Source of the DNA: Agromyces italicus DSM 16388
Lineage (GTDB): Bacteria; Actinomycetota; Actinomycetes; Actinomycetales; Microbacteriaceae
DNA length: 64,000 bases
Assembly: GCF_000421545.1 (NCBI RefSeq)
Contig: NZ_ATXF01000005.1
Location: 620,001-684,000 of the forward strand
Direction: 5' to 3'
The position numbers and the translations under genes were made by a program. Numbering within the stretch: the stretch's first letter is position 1; each line of letters starts with the position of its first letter. Of this stretch, positions 55,544 through 63,817 are shown one piece after another. A model generated the notes under the pieces. The model saw only the letters and a program-made list of their open reading frames with translations, was not told the origin of the DNA and made no database searches.

Positions 55544-56052
55544 GTCGTGTCCTTCGTTGAGTGTGGTTGGGTGCACCGGTCGGTGCGGGGCGCCGGTCGG
55601 CCGGGCGGCCGAGGGCGTCGTCTGAGGTGATGAGAATCGGAGCGGGGTTGCGATCATCGCGAGCCGGCATCCGGGGAGCGCGGCGGAGCCGCGGGCCGTG
55701 CGCGGCAGCGGGCCGTGGACCATACGCCTGGTCGATCAGGCGACGGTGGCTGCCACGGAAGAGTCGCTGCTCATGCCACGAGGGCCGGTTGGCGTTCGCG
55801 CACGAAAGACGCGTCGCCGGGGCGGAGAACTAGCAGGCCGGAGCGGCGAGGAGGATCGCCGTGCGACCAGCAGTGAATGCTGGGGTGAAGATGTGCTTCA
55901 TCATCGGGATCGACTCCTCTCTTGGGCTCAGGCGCGTTTCGCACCAGTCATTGACACTAGCGGGGGATTCACACCGACCGCAAGGCATTTCTTCAGATTC
56001 GTGAGAAATCAGTGTCCGCCCGGAGATGGGACGGCATTTCGGGGCGGAAGAA
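55544..56052. other. Gene-poor region of about 500 bases
   Basis: Apart from a possible 24-codon ORF (55830-55904), I see no coding character. The minus-strand sequence from 56000 to 55905 could hold the promoter for that ORF and the 82-residue gene. The plus-strand frames here are Arg-rich shadows. Confidence 0.5.
55830..55904 (-). CDS. Possible 24-residue peptide
   Basis: MMKHIFTPAFTAGRTAILLA, ending APAC, follows GAGAGGAG at about 10 bases. It has a short hydrophobic end. Upstream of the 82-residue protein gene by 287 bases on the same strand, it could be a leader peptide or chance. No homology is known to me. Confidence 0.25.
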   Translation of the reverse strand: MMKHIFTPAFTAGRTAILLAAPAC

Positions 56053-56085
56053 CGGAACGGCCCCGCAGTGTGCGGGGCCGTTCCG
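56053..56085 (-). terminator. Strong hairpin terminator
   Basis: CGGAACGGCCCCGCA (56053-56067) pairs perfectly with TGCGGGGCCGTTCCG (56071-56085) over a 3-base loop. It is 13 bases beyond the stop of the minus-strand membrane-protein gene. Confidence 0.8.
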
Positions 56086-56098
56086 TGGAGTCGGTCGT

Positions 56099-56611
56099 TC
56101 AGACGGCCGAGGTGCTTTCGGGCTCGTCGTCGGCGACCCACAGCTCGTCGTCGGCGCGGAAGGTCTGCCAGACCGCGTAGGCGACGCCGGCGACGGCGAT
56201 GACGCCGGCACCGATCGCGAGGTAGGTGCCGACGCCGCGACCCTTCTTCTTCTCGACCACGGCGACTGCGCGCGGCGAGATGCGCTGGACCGCGCGGCGC
56301 ACGCGTGCGTCGTTGGCGATGTCGCCAATCGACAGGATCGAGCCGAGCGCGTTGCCCAGACCCCGCTCGACGTTGTCACCAGCCGCCTTCGCGAATCGCC
56401 CGGCCTGCTCGACGCCCGGCCGCACGTAGCTCTCGTAGCCCGTGCGCACTCGCGGCACGACCTCTTCTCGCGTGAGGTGACCCAGCTGACGGCTGGCCTC
56501 GCGTGCCACGGCATTCGCGTGCTCGAGCACGTGTTGCTGGTCCCCCCAGAGGTCCTCAGCGCTGCTCTGCAGCCGCTTGAGTTCCTTCCGGCGCTTGCGT
56601 GACAGGCTCAT
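56099..56611 (-). CDS. Single-pass membrane protein with helical cytoplasmic domain
   Basis: A 170-residue protein. A highly basic start (SLSRKRRKELKRLQ) and amphipathic helices (QHVLEHANAVAREASRQLG, VRTGYESYVRPGVEQAGRFA) precede one membrane helix near residues 130-152 (YLAIGAGVIAVAGVAYAVW), then an acidic tail. GGAGG lies before ATG 56611. It resembles hypothetical proteins frequently next to ppiA in Microbacteriaceae; function unknown. Confidence 0.7.
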   Translation of the reverse strand: MSLSRKRRKELKRLQSSAEDLWGDQQHVLEHANAVAREASRQLGHLTREEVVPRVRTGYESYVRPGVEQAGRFAKAAGDNVERGLGNALGSILSIGDIANDARVRRAVQRISPRAVAVVEKKKGRGVGTYLAIGAGVIAVAGVAYAVWQTFRADDELWVADDEPESTSAV

Positions 56612-56730
56612 CTCGACCTCCATCGTTGTGCAGCGAACTCCTCCATCTTGCCACCGAACGGGCTGGAAGCGAGGTGAGAGTCTCATTCCGGCATGCCGCC
56701 CCGCGAATCCGCGCATGACAGAATATGAGG

Positions 56731-57270
56731 ATGCCGATTCACACCGCAGTCGCGACGCTCAACACCAACCACGGCCCCATCAAGGTCGACCTCTACGGCG
56801 ACCACGCACCGAAGACGGTCAAGAACTTCGTCGGCCTCGCCACGGGCGAGATCGAGTGGACCCACCCCGCCACCGGCCAGAAGACCACCGACCCGCTGTA
56901 CGACGGCGTCATCTTCCACCGCATCATCCCCGGCTTCATGATCCAGGGCGGCGACCCGCTCGGCCAGGGCGTCGGCGGCCCGGGCTACCAGTTCGACGAC
57001 GAGATCAACCCCGAGCTCGACTTCACCGAGCCCTACGTGCTCGCCATGGCCAACGCCGGCATCCAGATGGGTCGCGGCACCAACGGCTCGCAGTTCTTCA
57101 TCACCGTCGGTCCCACGACGTGGTTGCAGGGCAAGCACTCCATCTTCGGCAAGGTGACGGATGCCGCGAGCCAGGCGGTCGTCGACAAGCTCGCCGCCGT
57201 GGCGACCGACGGTCGCGACAAGCCGCTCGAGGACATCGTCATCGAGAGCATCACCGTCGAGCAGGTCTGA
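56731..57270 (+). CDS. ppiA: Cyclophilin-type peptidyl-prolyl isomerase
   Basis: A 179-residue cytoplasmic cyclophilin. The active-site Arg and hydrophobic residues lie in FHRIIPGFMIQGGDP, with NGSQFFITVGPTTWL and GKHSIFGKV. It speeds proline isomerisation in folding proteins. ATG 56731 is preferred, ATG 56725 possible. It matches mycobacterial ppiA (Rv0009) in position. Confidence 0.95.
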   Translation: MPIHTAVATLNTNHGPIKVDLYGDHAPKTVKNFVGLATGEIEWTHPATGQKTTDPLYDGVIFHRIIPGFMIQGGDPLGQGVGGPGYQFDDEINPELDFTEPYVLAMANAGIQMGRGTNGSQFFITVGPTTWLQGKHSIFGKVTDAASQAVVDKLAAVATDGRDKPLEDIVIESITVEQV

Positions 57271-57277
57271 CCCGCGG

Positions 57278-58135
57278 GTGAACGACTCGGGGCCTGATCG
57301 CTCGGACTTCTGCTATCGGCATCCCGATCGGCAGAGCTTCGTGCTGTGCCAGCGCTGCGGGCGCACCATCTGCCCCGAGTGCATGACGCAGGCCGCCGTC
57401 GGCGTCGTCTGCCCCGAGTGCATGCGCGAGCAGCGAGCGAGCGCGCCCCGCACCAAGCCCGCCGTGCTCACGCGCGTGCGCTCGGCGGCGGGGCGCGGGG
57501 CGCCGGTCGTGACGTATTCCCTGATCGGCATCACGCTCGCGGTGTTCGTCCTGCAGTTGATCCCCGGGCTCGCGATCACCGACCGCCTGCTCTATGCCGG
57601 CGTCTACTCGATCCCCGGCAACCTCGAGCCATGGCGCATGATCACCTCGGTGTTCGTGCACTCCACCGGGCTCATCTTCCACGTGCTGCTCAACATGTAC
57701 ACGCTGTGGATCTTCGGGCAGTTGTTGGAGGGCCTGCTGGGCCGCTGGCGGTTCCTCGCCCTGTATCTGATCTCGGGCCTCGGCGGTTCGATCGGCGTGC
57801 TCTGGCTCTCCGATCCCCGGGTCGGCGTGGTCGGCGCGTCGGGTGCCATCTTCGGTCTGATGGGCGCGTTCCTCGTGATCCAGCGCAGGCTCGGCGGACA
57901 GACCACCCAGTTGTTCGTGCTGCTCGGCATCAACCTGGTGATCGGCTTCGTGCCGGGCTTCAACGTCGCCTGGCAGGCGCATCTCGGCGGACTCGTGACG
58001 GGCGCTCTGGTCGGTCTCGTCTTCGTCGAGACGCGCAAACGCTCGCAGCAGGCGCTGCAGGTCTGGCTCCTCGTCGGCGTGGTCGCCGTGCTCCTCGTCC
58101 TCAGCCTGCGGTACTTCTTCTTCCCGGTCTTCTGA
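57278..58135 (+). CDS. Rhomboid-family intramembrane serine protease
   Basis: A 285-residue protein with an N-terminal zinc-binding B-box-like segment (C-x2-C repeats in FCYRHPDRQSFVLCQRCG and TICPECM, VVCPECM) and six or seven membrane helices. The catalytic dyad is Ser188 in GASGAIFG and His235 in AHLGGL; HVLLNMYTLW gives the conserved His/Asn. It cleaves membrane proteins; substrate unknown. GTG 57278 is 8 bases after ppiA. Confidence 0.93.
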   Translation: MNDSGPDRSDFCYRHPDRQSFVLCQRCGRTICPECMTQAAVGVVCPECMREQRASAPRTKPAVLTRVRSAAGRGAPVVTYSLIGITLAVFVLQLIPGLAITDRLLYAGVYSIPGNLEPWRMITSVFVHSTGLIFHVLLNMYTLWIFGQLLEGLLGRWRFLALYLISGLGGSIGVLWLSDPRVGVVGASGAIFGLMGAFLVIQRRLGGQTTQLFVLLGINLVIGFVPGFNVAWQAHLGGLVTGALVGLVFVETRKRSQQALQVWLLVGVVAVLLVLSLRYFFFPVF

Positions 58136-58168
58136 CGGTTCGCCGAGGCACTCGGGCCCCGGCGCCAC

Positions 58169-58290
58169 TTATCCACACCCCTTTCCACAGCTGTTGAGAG
58201 TTACATCGGTGTCATTCCCGAGATCCCAGTGATCACGCGGATTTGCACTTGTGCACAACTGTGGAGAACTGTGGAGAAGCCTGTGGGAAA
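58169..58290. promoter_or_regulatory. DnaA-box cluster between rhomboid and crgA genes
   Basis: Within 122 bases: perfect TTATCCACA (58169-58177), TTTCCACAG (58182-58190), TGTGCACAA (58250-58258), TGTGGAGAA (58260-58268), TGTGGAGAA (58270-58278) and TGTGGGAAA (58282-58290). The last four are tandem at 10-12 base spacing. The clusters are as dense as in oriC, about 13 kb away, with no gene in 58136-58303. Confidence 0.75.
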
Positions 58291-58303
58291 CTCGAACTGC
58301 CAT

Positions 58304-58340
58304 GCGAAAAGGGCGGATGCCGAAGCATCCGCCCTTTCGC
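58304..58340 (-). terminator. Terminator of crgA
   Basis: GCGAAAAGGGCGGATGC (58304-58320) and GCATCCGCCCTTTCGC (58325-58340) form a 16-bp stem with one bulged A and a CGAA loop, 17 bases beyond the crgA stop. Confidence 0.8.
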
Positions 58341-58356
58341 GTGTCGAGAGCCGGCG

Positions 58357-58599
58357 TCAGCGCCAGCGGGTGGTCATGAGGAAGCCGACGAAGGCGATGC
58401 CGAAGCCGATCAGGATGTTCCACGAGCCGAGGTCGGCGATCGGGAATCGGCCCTGACTGATGTAGAACACCAGGATCCACGCGAGTCCGAGCAGCATGAA
58501 GCCGAACATGACGGGCTTGAACCACACCGGGTTCGGTGCCTCCTCGCCGCTCGCTGCGACTTCAGCGCGCGTCGGCTTCGATGATTTCGTACGTGCCAT
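58357..58599 (-). CDS. crgA: Cell division protein CrgA
   Basis: An 80-residue protein with two helices (PVMFGFMLLGLAWILVFYI and NILIGFGIAFVGFLMTTRWR), the FPIADLGSWN loop and the NPVWFKP start, all typical of CrgA. In mycobacteria and Streptomyces CrgA links FtsZ, FtsI and FtsQ at the septum. Its neighbours here are division and cell-wall signalling genes. Confidence 0.95.
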   Translation of the reverse strand: MARTKSSKPTRAEVAASGEEAPNPVWFKPVMFGFMLLGLAWILVFYISQGRFPIADLGSWNILIGFGIAFVGFLMTTRWR

Positions 58600-58670
58600 G
58601 CCCGTGATTCTAGCCGAGGCCGCCGTGCACTCACAGCGAGAAGTCCGTTCGGACGAATAGAATCGCCCCT

Positions 58671-59483
58671 ATGTCCGAGTCGGTGCCCGACGGCCGGCGC
58701 GCACGCCGCGCCGAGCGGTCGACAGCGCGCCCCAAGCCTCGAGTGAGCGTCGTCGGCGTCCTCGGCGAACTGCTGCTGACCGCGGGGGTGCTGATCCTGC
58801 TGTTCCTCGGCTGGCAGTTGTGGTGGAACGACGCGATCATGGCCGGGCAGCAGTCGCAGGCCGCTTCAGAGCTCAGCGATCAGTGGGCCGAGCAGGATCG
58901 CGCGGCGCGCGGCGACACCCCGCCGCCCGCGCCCGAAGACGTCGGCGAGCCGGTCGTCGACACCACCGGGTACGCGAATGCCGAGCCCTTCGCCGTCATG
59001 TACGTCCCGCGCTTCGACAGTGAGGGCACGCACGACTCGGCGCGCAATATCGCCGAGGGCTACGGCCTCGACGTGCTCAACAGCTTCGACCTCGGCGTCG
59101 GCCATTACCCAGGCACCCAGATGCCCGGCGAGGTCGGCAACTTCGCGATCGCTGCGCATCGCAGCGCCTACGGGGGCGGGATGCACGAGATCGAGCAGCT
59201 CCAGCTCGGCGACGCCATCTACATCCAGACGAAGGACGGCTGGTACACGTACCGCTTCCGCGACTTCGAGTACGTGACCCCGGCGACGAGCGGGGTCCTC
59301 TCACCGGTTCCCCACCACCCCGAACTCCAGCCGACCGACCGCATCATCACGCTCACGAGCTGCAACCCGCTCTACTCGACCGACGAGCGCATCATCGCGT
59401 ACGGGGTGCTCGAGTCGTGGCAGCCTGGGGCCGCGAACCCGCCGGCCGAGATCGCCTCGGTCGTCGCAGAATGGGGCGACTGA
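58671..59483 (+). CDS. Class E sortase
   Basis: A 270-residue membrane-anchored transpeptidase that attaches proteins (LAxTG-type signals) to the cell wall or pili. It has a basic N-terminus, one membrane helix (about residues 30-50), His163 in AIAAHRSAYGG, and catalytic Cys231 in TLTSCNP with Arg in ERIIAYG. It lies in the known actinobacterial pairing with pabA and PASTA kinase genes. It forms an operon with the small protein and pabA. Confidence 0.93.
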   Translation: MSESVPDGRRARRAERSTARPKPRVSVVGVLGELLLTAGVLILLFLGWQLWWNDAIMAGQQSQAASELSDQWAEQDRAARGDTPPPAPEDVGEPVVDTTGYANAEPFAVMYVPRFDSEGTHDSARNIAEGYGLDVLNSFDLGVGHYPGTQMPGEVGNFAIAAHRSAYGGGMHEIEQLQLGDAIYIQTKDGWYTYRFRDFEYVTPATSGVLSPVPHHPELQPTDRIITLTSCNPLYSTDERIIAYGVLESWQPGAANPPAEIASVVAEWGD

Positions 59484-59484
59484 G

Positions 59485-59643
59485 ATGTACGGCGCACTCT
59501 GGCGCATCCTCCCCGGCCCGGTGTGGATCCGCATCATCCTGCTGCTCGTGCTCGTCGCAGCAGCCGTCTTCGCGCTCTTCACCTGGGTGTTCCCGTGGGT
59601 CGACGCGCAGCTCAATCCGATCAACGTCACGGTGGAAGAATGA
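59485..59643 (+). CDS. 52-residue single-pass membrane protein between sortase and pabA
   Basis: A short gene read directly: starts MYGALWRILPGPVWIR, one membrane helix (IILLLVLVAAAVFALFTWVF), then a PWVDAQLNPINVTVEE tail. The ATG is 1 base after the sortase stop and the TGA overlaps the pabA ATG, so it is translationally coupled on both sides. Similar small proteins occur in this slot in other Actinobacteria. Function unknown, perhaps a sortase partner. Confidence 0.75.
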   Translation: MYGALWRILPGPVWIRIILLLVLVAAAVFALFTWVFPWVDAQLNPINVTVEE

Positions 59644-60281
59644 CCCGCATCCTCGTCATCGACAATTACGACAGCTTCGTCTACACACTCAACGGCTACC
59701 TGCGCGAACTCGGCGCCGAGACCGAGGTCGTGCGCAACGACGACATCCCGCTCGACGAGGTCGCCGAGCGGATCGCGCAGTACGATGCCGTGCTCATCTC
59801 ACCGGGCCCCGGCAAGCCCGCCGACGCGGGCATCTCCATCCCCGTCGTCGAGGCCGCGCTCGCGAGCCGCCAGCCGATCCTCGGCGTCTGCCTCGGTCAT
59901 CAGGCCATCGCCGAGGCGTTCGGCGCGGTCGTCACCAATGCCGAAGAACTCATGCACGGCAAGACCTCGCGCATCGAACACGACGGCAGCGCGTTCTACG
60001 ACGGTGTGCCCCAGCCGTTCACGGCGACCAGATACCACTCGCTGGCGGTGGTGGATGCCACGGTGCCGTCGTCGCTCGTCGTGACGAGTCGCACGAGCGG
60101 GGGCGTGATCATGGGCCTGCGCCACGAGTCCGCGCCGATCTTCGGCGTGCAGTTCCACCCCGAGTCGGTGCTCACCGAGGGCGGCTACCGGATGCTCGGC
60201 AACTGGCTCGCCGTCGCGGGGCTGCCCGAAGCGCGCGAGCGCGCCGAGCACCTGAGCCCGCTCGTGCGGGCGAACGCCTGA
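59640..60281 (+). CDS. pabA: Class I glutamine amidotransferase, PabA/TrpG type
   Basis: A 213-residue amidotransferase that gives ammonia from glutamine to aminodeoxychorismate or anthranilate synthase. It has LVIDNYDSFVYTLN at the start, GPGKPADAG, the nucleophile Cys84 in GVCLGHQAI, and His/Glu in QFHPESVLTEGG. No partner component I is nearby. Position next to the pknB operon is usual in Actinobacteria. ATG 59640 is chosen because of the 4-base overlap. Confidence 0.93.
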   Translation: MTRILVIDNYDSFVYTLNGYLRELGAETEVVRNDDIPLDEVAERIAQYDAVLISPGPGKPADAGISIPVVEAALASRQPILGVCLGHQAIAEAFGAVVTNAEELMHGKTSRIEHDGSAFYDGVPQPFTATRYHSLAVVDATVPSSLVVTSRTSGGVIMGLRHESAPIFGVQFHPESVLTEGGYRMLGNWLAVAGLPEARERAEHLSPLVRANA

Positions 60282-60292
60282 CGGCGTCGGTG

Positions 60293-60333
60293 CCGGTGGT
60301 CGAGACGCTCCTTCGTCGCTCCTCGACCACCGG
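60293..60333. repeat. Inverted repeat, REP-like family A, copy 3
   Basis: CCGGTGGTCGAG (60293-60304) and CTCGACCACCGG (60322-60333) are exact complements, enclosing ACGCTCCTTCGTCGCTC. It lies between the convergent pabA and pknB genes and could act as their terminator. Confidence 0.85.
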
Positions 60334-60339
60334 TCGCGC

Positions 60340-62034
60340 TCAGCCCGCGCAGTAGGTCAGTTCGACATCGGAGTGCTGGGGCACCTGTCCCGGTGCGAGC
60401 GACTGATTCGTGACGGGTGAACCGGGCGCACTCGGGCAGCTCGGGTCGGGCTTCGGAATGGGGTTCAGCTGAAGCTCGTCGGATGTCAGGAAGTCGGACG
60501 CCGCCTGCAACGACTGCGTGCGCAGATCCGTCAGGGTGACCTGACCGTTCGACAGGGTGAATTCGACCGTCGAGCCGAGCTCGACGGACTCGCCCGCCGC
60601 GGGTGTCGTCTTCATGACCACGTCGGCGGCGACCGTCGGCGAGTTCTGGCGCGTCTCCTTGCCGGCGACGAGCCCGGCCTCTTCGAGCGCCTTCTTCGCG
60701 TCGGCGAGCGACATGTTCACCGTGTCGGGCACCTTCACCGCCTCACGGCCGGTCGAGATGTACACCGTGATCGCCTGGCCGGCGTCGACGATGTCGCCGG
60801 CGGCCGGGTCGCTGCGGATCACCTCGTCGACCGGCACGGTCTCACTCGTCTCCTCGAGCCGGGTGGCCGGGAGACCCAGGGACTGCAGCTCCTCGACGGC
60901 CTGCTCGTAGGTCATCCCGGTGAGCACCGGCACCTCGCGGGCGTTCGACGGCAGGTCGTCCTTCGGCTGGAGATTGAACGCCCAGTACATCACCGCGATC
61001 ACGATCACGACCACGGCGATGATGCCCGCCCAGATCCAGATCGCCGGCGGGCGGCGCTGGGTGCGCGCCATCGTCTCGTCTTCGGTGAGCTGGCGGAGCG
61101 CGAGCTCGGAGCTGGAAAGCGACGCGGTCGGGGCTCCGAAGAGCATCGTCGCCTGGTCGGGTTCGCGATGCACGGGCACCCGGCCGGATGCCGCGGTGTC
61201 GACGTCGGCCCGGAACTCCACCGCCGTCTGGTAGCGCTGGTCGCGGTTCTTCGCGAGCGCGTGCAGCACGACCGCATCGAGCGCCGGCGACACCTTCGGA
61301 TTGATGATGCTCGGTTTGACCGGTCGTTCGCTGACGTGCTGGTAGGCGACGGCGACCGGGGTGTCGCCGCGGAAGGGCGGGCGGCCGGTGAGCATCTCGA
61401 AGAGCACGACGCCCGTCGAGTAGAGGTCGGTGCGGGCATCGACGGTCTCGCCCTTCGCCTGCTCGGGCGAGAAGTACGAGGCCGTGCCGAGGATCGCGGT
61501 TGTCTGGGCCACGGTCGTCGCCGAGTCGGAGACCGCGCGTGCGATGCCGAAGTCCATCACCTTCACCTGACCGGTGGTGGTGATCATGATGTTGCCGGGC
61601 TTGATGTCGCGGTGCACGACCCCCGCGCGGTGCGAGTACTCGAGCGCGGTCAGCACCCCGTCGATGACCCGCACGGCCGCTGCCGGCTCGAGCGGACCGT
61701 CGTGGATGATGTCCTTGAGGAGGCGTCCCTCGACGAACTCCATGACGATGAAGGGCAGCTGCACCTCCTGGCCCGCCGTGTCGACCACGGTCTCCTCGCC
61801 CGCGTCGAAGACGCGGACGATGGTCGGGTGCGCCATCCGCGCGGCCGACTGCGCCTCCTGGCGGAACCGCATGCGGAACGCCGGATCGGTGGCGAGCTGC
61901 GGCTTGAGGAGCTTGATCGCGACCTGGCGGCCGAGCCGTGTGTCGGTGCCGACGTGCACATCGGACATGCCCCCGCGACCGATGAGGGCGCCCACGCGAT
62001 AGCGGCCGGCGAGGACGCGTCCTTCATCGCTCAC
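60340..62034 (-). CDS. pknB: PASTA-domain serine/threonine protein kinase PknB
   Basis: A 564-residue receptor kinase. The kinase domain has IGRGGMSDV, VAIKLLK, HRDIKPGN, DFGIA and SPEQA (residues 10-275), then a cytoplasmic linker. A membrane helix follows near residues 330-355 (IWIWAGIIAVVVIVIAVMYW). The outside part has two clear PASTA repeats and a degenerate third ending LTYCAG. It senses cell-wall fragments and controls growth. GTG 62034 is 88 bases after pknA. Confidence 0.94.
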   Translation of the reverse strand: MSDEGRVLAGRYRVGALIGRGGMSDVHVGTDTRLGRQVAIKLLKPQLATDPAFRMRFRQEAQSAARMAHPTIVRVFDAGEETVVDTAGQEVQLPFIVMEFVEGRLLKDIIHDGPLEPAAAVRVIDGVLTALEYSHRAGVVHRDIKPGNIMITTTGQVKVMDFGIARAVSDSATTVAQTTAILGTASYFSPEQAKGETVDARTDLYSTGVVLFEMLTGRPPFRGDTPVAVAYQHVSERPVKPSIINPKVSPALDAVVLHALAKNRDQRYQTAVEFRADVDTAASGRVPVHREPDQATMLFGAPTASLSSSELALRQLTEDETMARTQRRPPAIWIWAGIIAVVVIVIAVMYWAFNLQPKDDLPSNAREVPVLTGMTYEQAVEELQSLGLPATRLEETSETVPVDEVIRSDPAAGDIVDAGQAITVYISTGREAVKVPDTVNMSLADAKKALEEAGLVAGKETRQNSPTVAADVVMKTTPAAGESVELGSTVEFTLSNGQVTLTDLRTQSLQAASDFLTSDELQLNPIPKPDPSCPSAPGSPVTNQSLAPGQVPQHSDVELTYCAG

Positions 62035-62122
62035 GGTGGGCGGATCCTTTCGTTCGTTCGGAGGTCGATCTTCTTCGGTGCAGCGGGTACGGCGCAGGCT
62101 CGAGGGAGCGAGCGCCGAGCCG

Positions 62123-63817
62123 TCACTCGGTGGCGGGCCCCTCGATGACCGTCACCGTCGCGGCGGGCGACGACGGCGAGTTCAGCTGACCGCAGAAGTA
62201 CTGGTAGGTCACGGTGATCGTGTCTCCGGGGGCGGCGTCGGCGTTCGTCGTGATCGTGACGTTCGTCGCACCGGCGCCGAGCGGCGGAGCGGAGGACGCG
62301 GGGCCGTCGACGTTCACCTGGTAGCCCGAGAGCGTCTGGCCGGCGGGGCACTGGGCGGCCGGCCACTTCACCTCGAACGACGCACCCGGCGCGACCTCGG
62401 CCGGCGTCACGGTCGGCGCAGAGCCCGGAGCGGCGGGCGTCTCGGGAGCGCCGTAGTACGTGATCGTGACCTCGCTGCCGATCGGCACCGGTCCGGTCGG
62501 GTTGACCGCGTAGACGATGCCCTCCTGATCCGGGTCGGTCGCCGCATTGCCCTCGACCGCGTTCGCGACCATGCCGAGCTCGACGAGCTTGGCGCTGGCG
62601 TCAGAGGACGAGAGACCGATGAAGTCGTCGGGGTTGATCTGCTCCGTCGTGGGTGCCTCGCTCGTCGGCGGAGGGGTCGTGGCGGTCTGCGCCGGAGTCG
62701 ACGGCGGCGTCGACGGGGTCGACGACTTGACCGGGTCCTTCTCGCCGGAGTTCAGCGCGAGCGCGATGATCGTGCCGATGAGCACGATCGCGAGCAGCGC
62801 GATGAGCACGATCAGCGGCCATGTCCACGGGCTGCGCTTCTTCTTCTCGGGCTCGCCCTCTTCGCCGCCCTCTTCGCCGTCGGCCGTCGGGAGGATGGTC
62901 GTGGCGGCGGTCGCTCCGGCCTGCGGCATGAGCATCGTCGCGGCGGTGAGACCCGCCGCACCGAGCACCGCGGGCACGGCGACCGACGCGGCCTGCACGT
63001 CGCCCCGGCGCAGCGCGGTCGCCGCACGGGCGAGGTGCGCCGCCGTCTGGGGCCGGTCGGCCGGGTTCTTCGCGATGCACGAGTAGACGAGGTTGCGCAC
63101 CGGTTCGGAGACCGTGACCGGCAGATCGGGCGGCGTCTCGTTGATCTGCGCCATGGCGATCGCGACCTGCGACTCGCCCGTGAAGGGGCGGCGGCCGGCG
63201 AGGGCCTCGTAGGCGACGATGCCGAGCGAGTAGATGTCGGTCGTCGGCGACGCCGGGTGGCCCGAGGCCTGCTCGGGGGAGAGGTACTGAACGGTGCCCA
63301 TTACCTGACCGGTGGCGGTCAGCGGCACCTGGTCGGCGATGCGAGCGATGCCGAAGTCGGTGATCTTCACCCGCCCGTCGGGCGTGATCAGCAGGTTGCC
63401 CGGCTTGATGTCGCGGTGCACGAGACCGGCCGCGTGCGCCGCCTGCAGGGCCGCGGCGGTCTGCGCGACGATGTCGAGGACCTTGTCGGTCGACAGCACG
63501 TGCTCGCGCTCGAGGATCGTCGAGAGCGCCTCGCCCGGAACGAGCTCCATGACGAGATAGGCGCTGCCCTCTTCTTCGCCGTAGTCGAAGACGTTCGCGA
63601 TGCCCTCGTGGTTGACGAGTGCGGCATGACGGGCCTCGGCGCGGAAGCGCTCGAGGAAGCCCGGGTCGCCGAGGTACTCGTCCTTCAGGATCTTGATCGC
63701 GACCTGACGGCCGATGACGAGGTCGGTGGCCTGCCACACCTCGCCCATCCCGCCGATCGCGATGCGGGATTGCAGCTCGTAGCGCCCCCCGAAGGTGAGC
63801 CCTGCGCTCGGTCTCAT
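62123..63817 (-). CDS. pknA: Serine/threonine protein kinase PknA, with extracellular domain
   Basis: A 564-residue kinase: IAIGGMGEVWQA, VAIKILK, HRDIKPGN, DFGIARIA, LSPEQASG (residues 10-270). After a linker with acidic/Lys patch, a membrane helix (near residues 330-355) leads to a Pro/Thr-rich stalk, one PASTA-like domain (INPDDFIGLSSSDA) and a further beta domain with two cysteines. Mycobacterial PknA lacks PASTA domains, so this one is longer. ATG 63817 overlaps the upstream PBP stop (ATGA). Confidence 0.92.
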   Translation of the reverse strand: MRPSAGLTFGGRYELQSRIAIGGMGEVWQATDLVIGRQVAIKILKDEYLGDPGFLERFRAEARHAALVNHEGIANVFDYGEEEGSAYLVMELVPGEALSTILEREHVLSTDKVLDIVAQTAAALQAAHAAGLVHRDIKPGNLLITPDGRVKITDFGIARIADQVPLTATGQVMGTVQYLSPEQASGHPASPTTDIYSLGIVAYEALAGRRPFTGESQVAIAMAQINETPPDLPVTVSEPVRNLVYSCIAKNPADRPQTAAHLARAATALRRGDVQAASVAVPAVLGAAGLTAATMLMPQAGATAATTILPTADGEEGGEEGEPEKKKRSPWTWPLIVLIALLAIVLIGTIIALALNSGEKDPVKSSTPSTPPSTPAQTATTPPPTSEAPTTEQINPDDFIGLSSSDASAKLVELGMVANAVEGNAATDPDQEGIVYAVNPTGPVPIGSEVTITYYGAPETPAAPGSAPTVTPAEVAPGASFEVKWPAAQCPAGQTLSGYQVNVDGPASSAPPLGAGATNVTITTNADAAPGDTITVTYQYFCGQLNSPSSPAATVTVIEGPATE

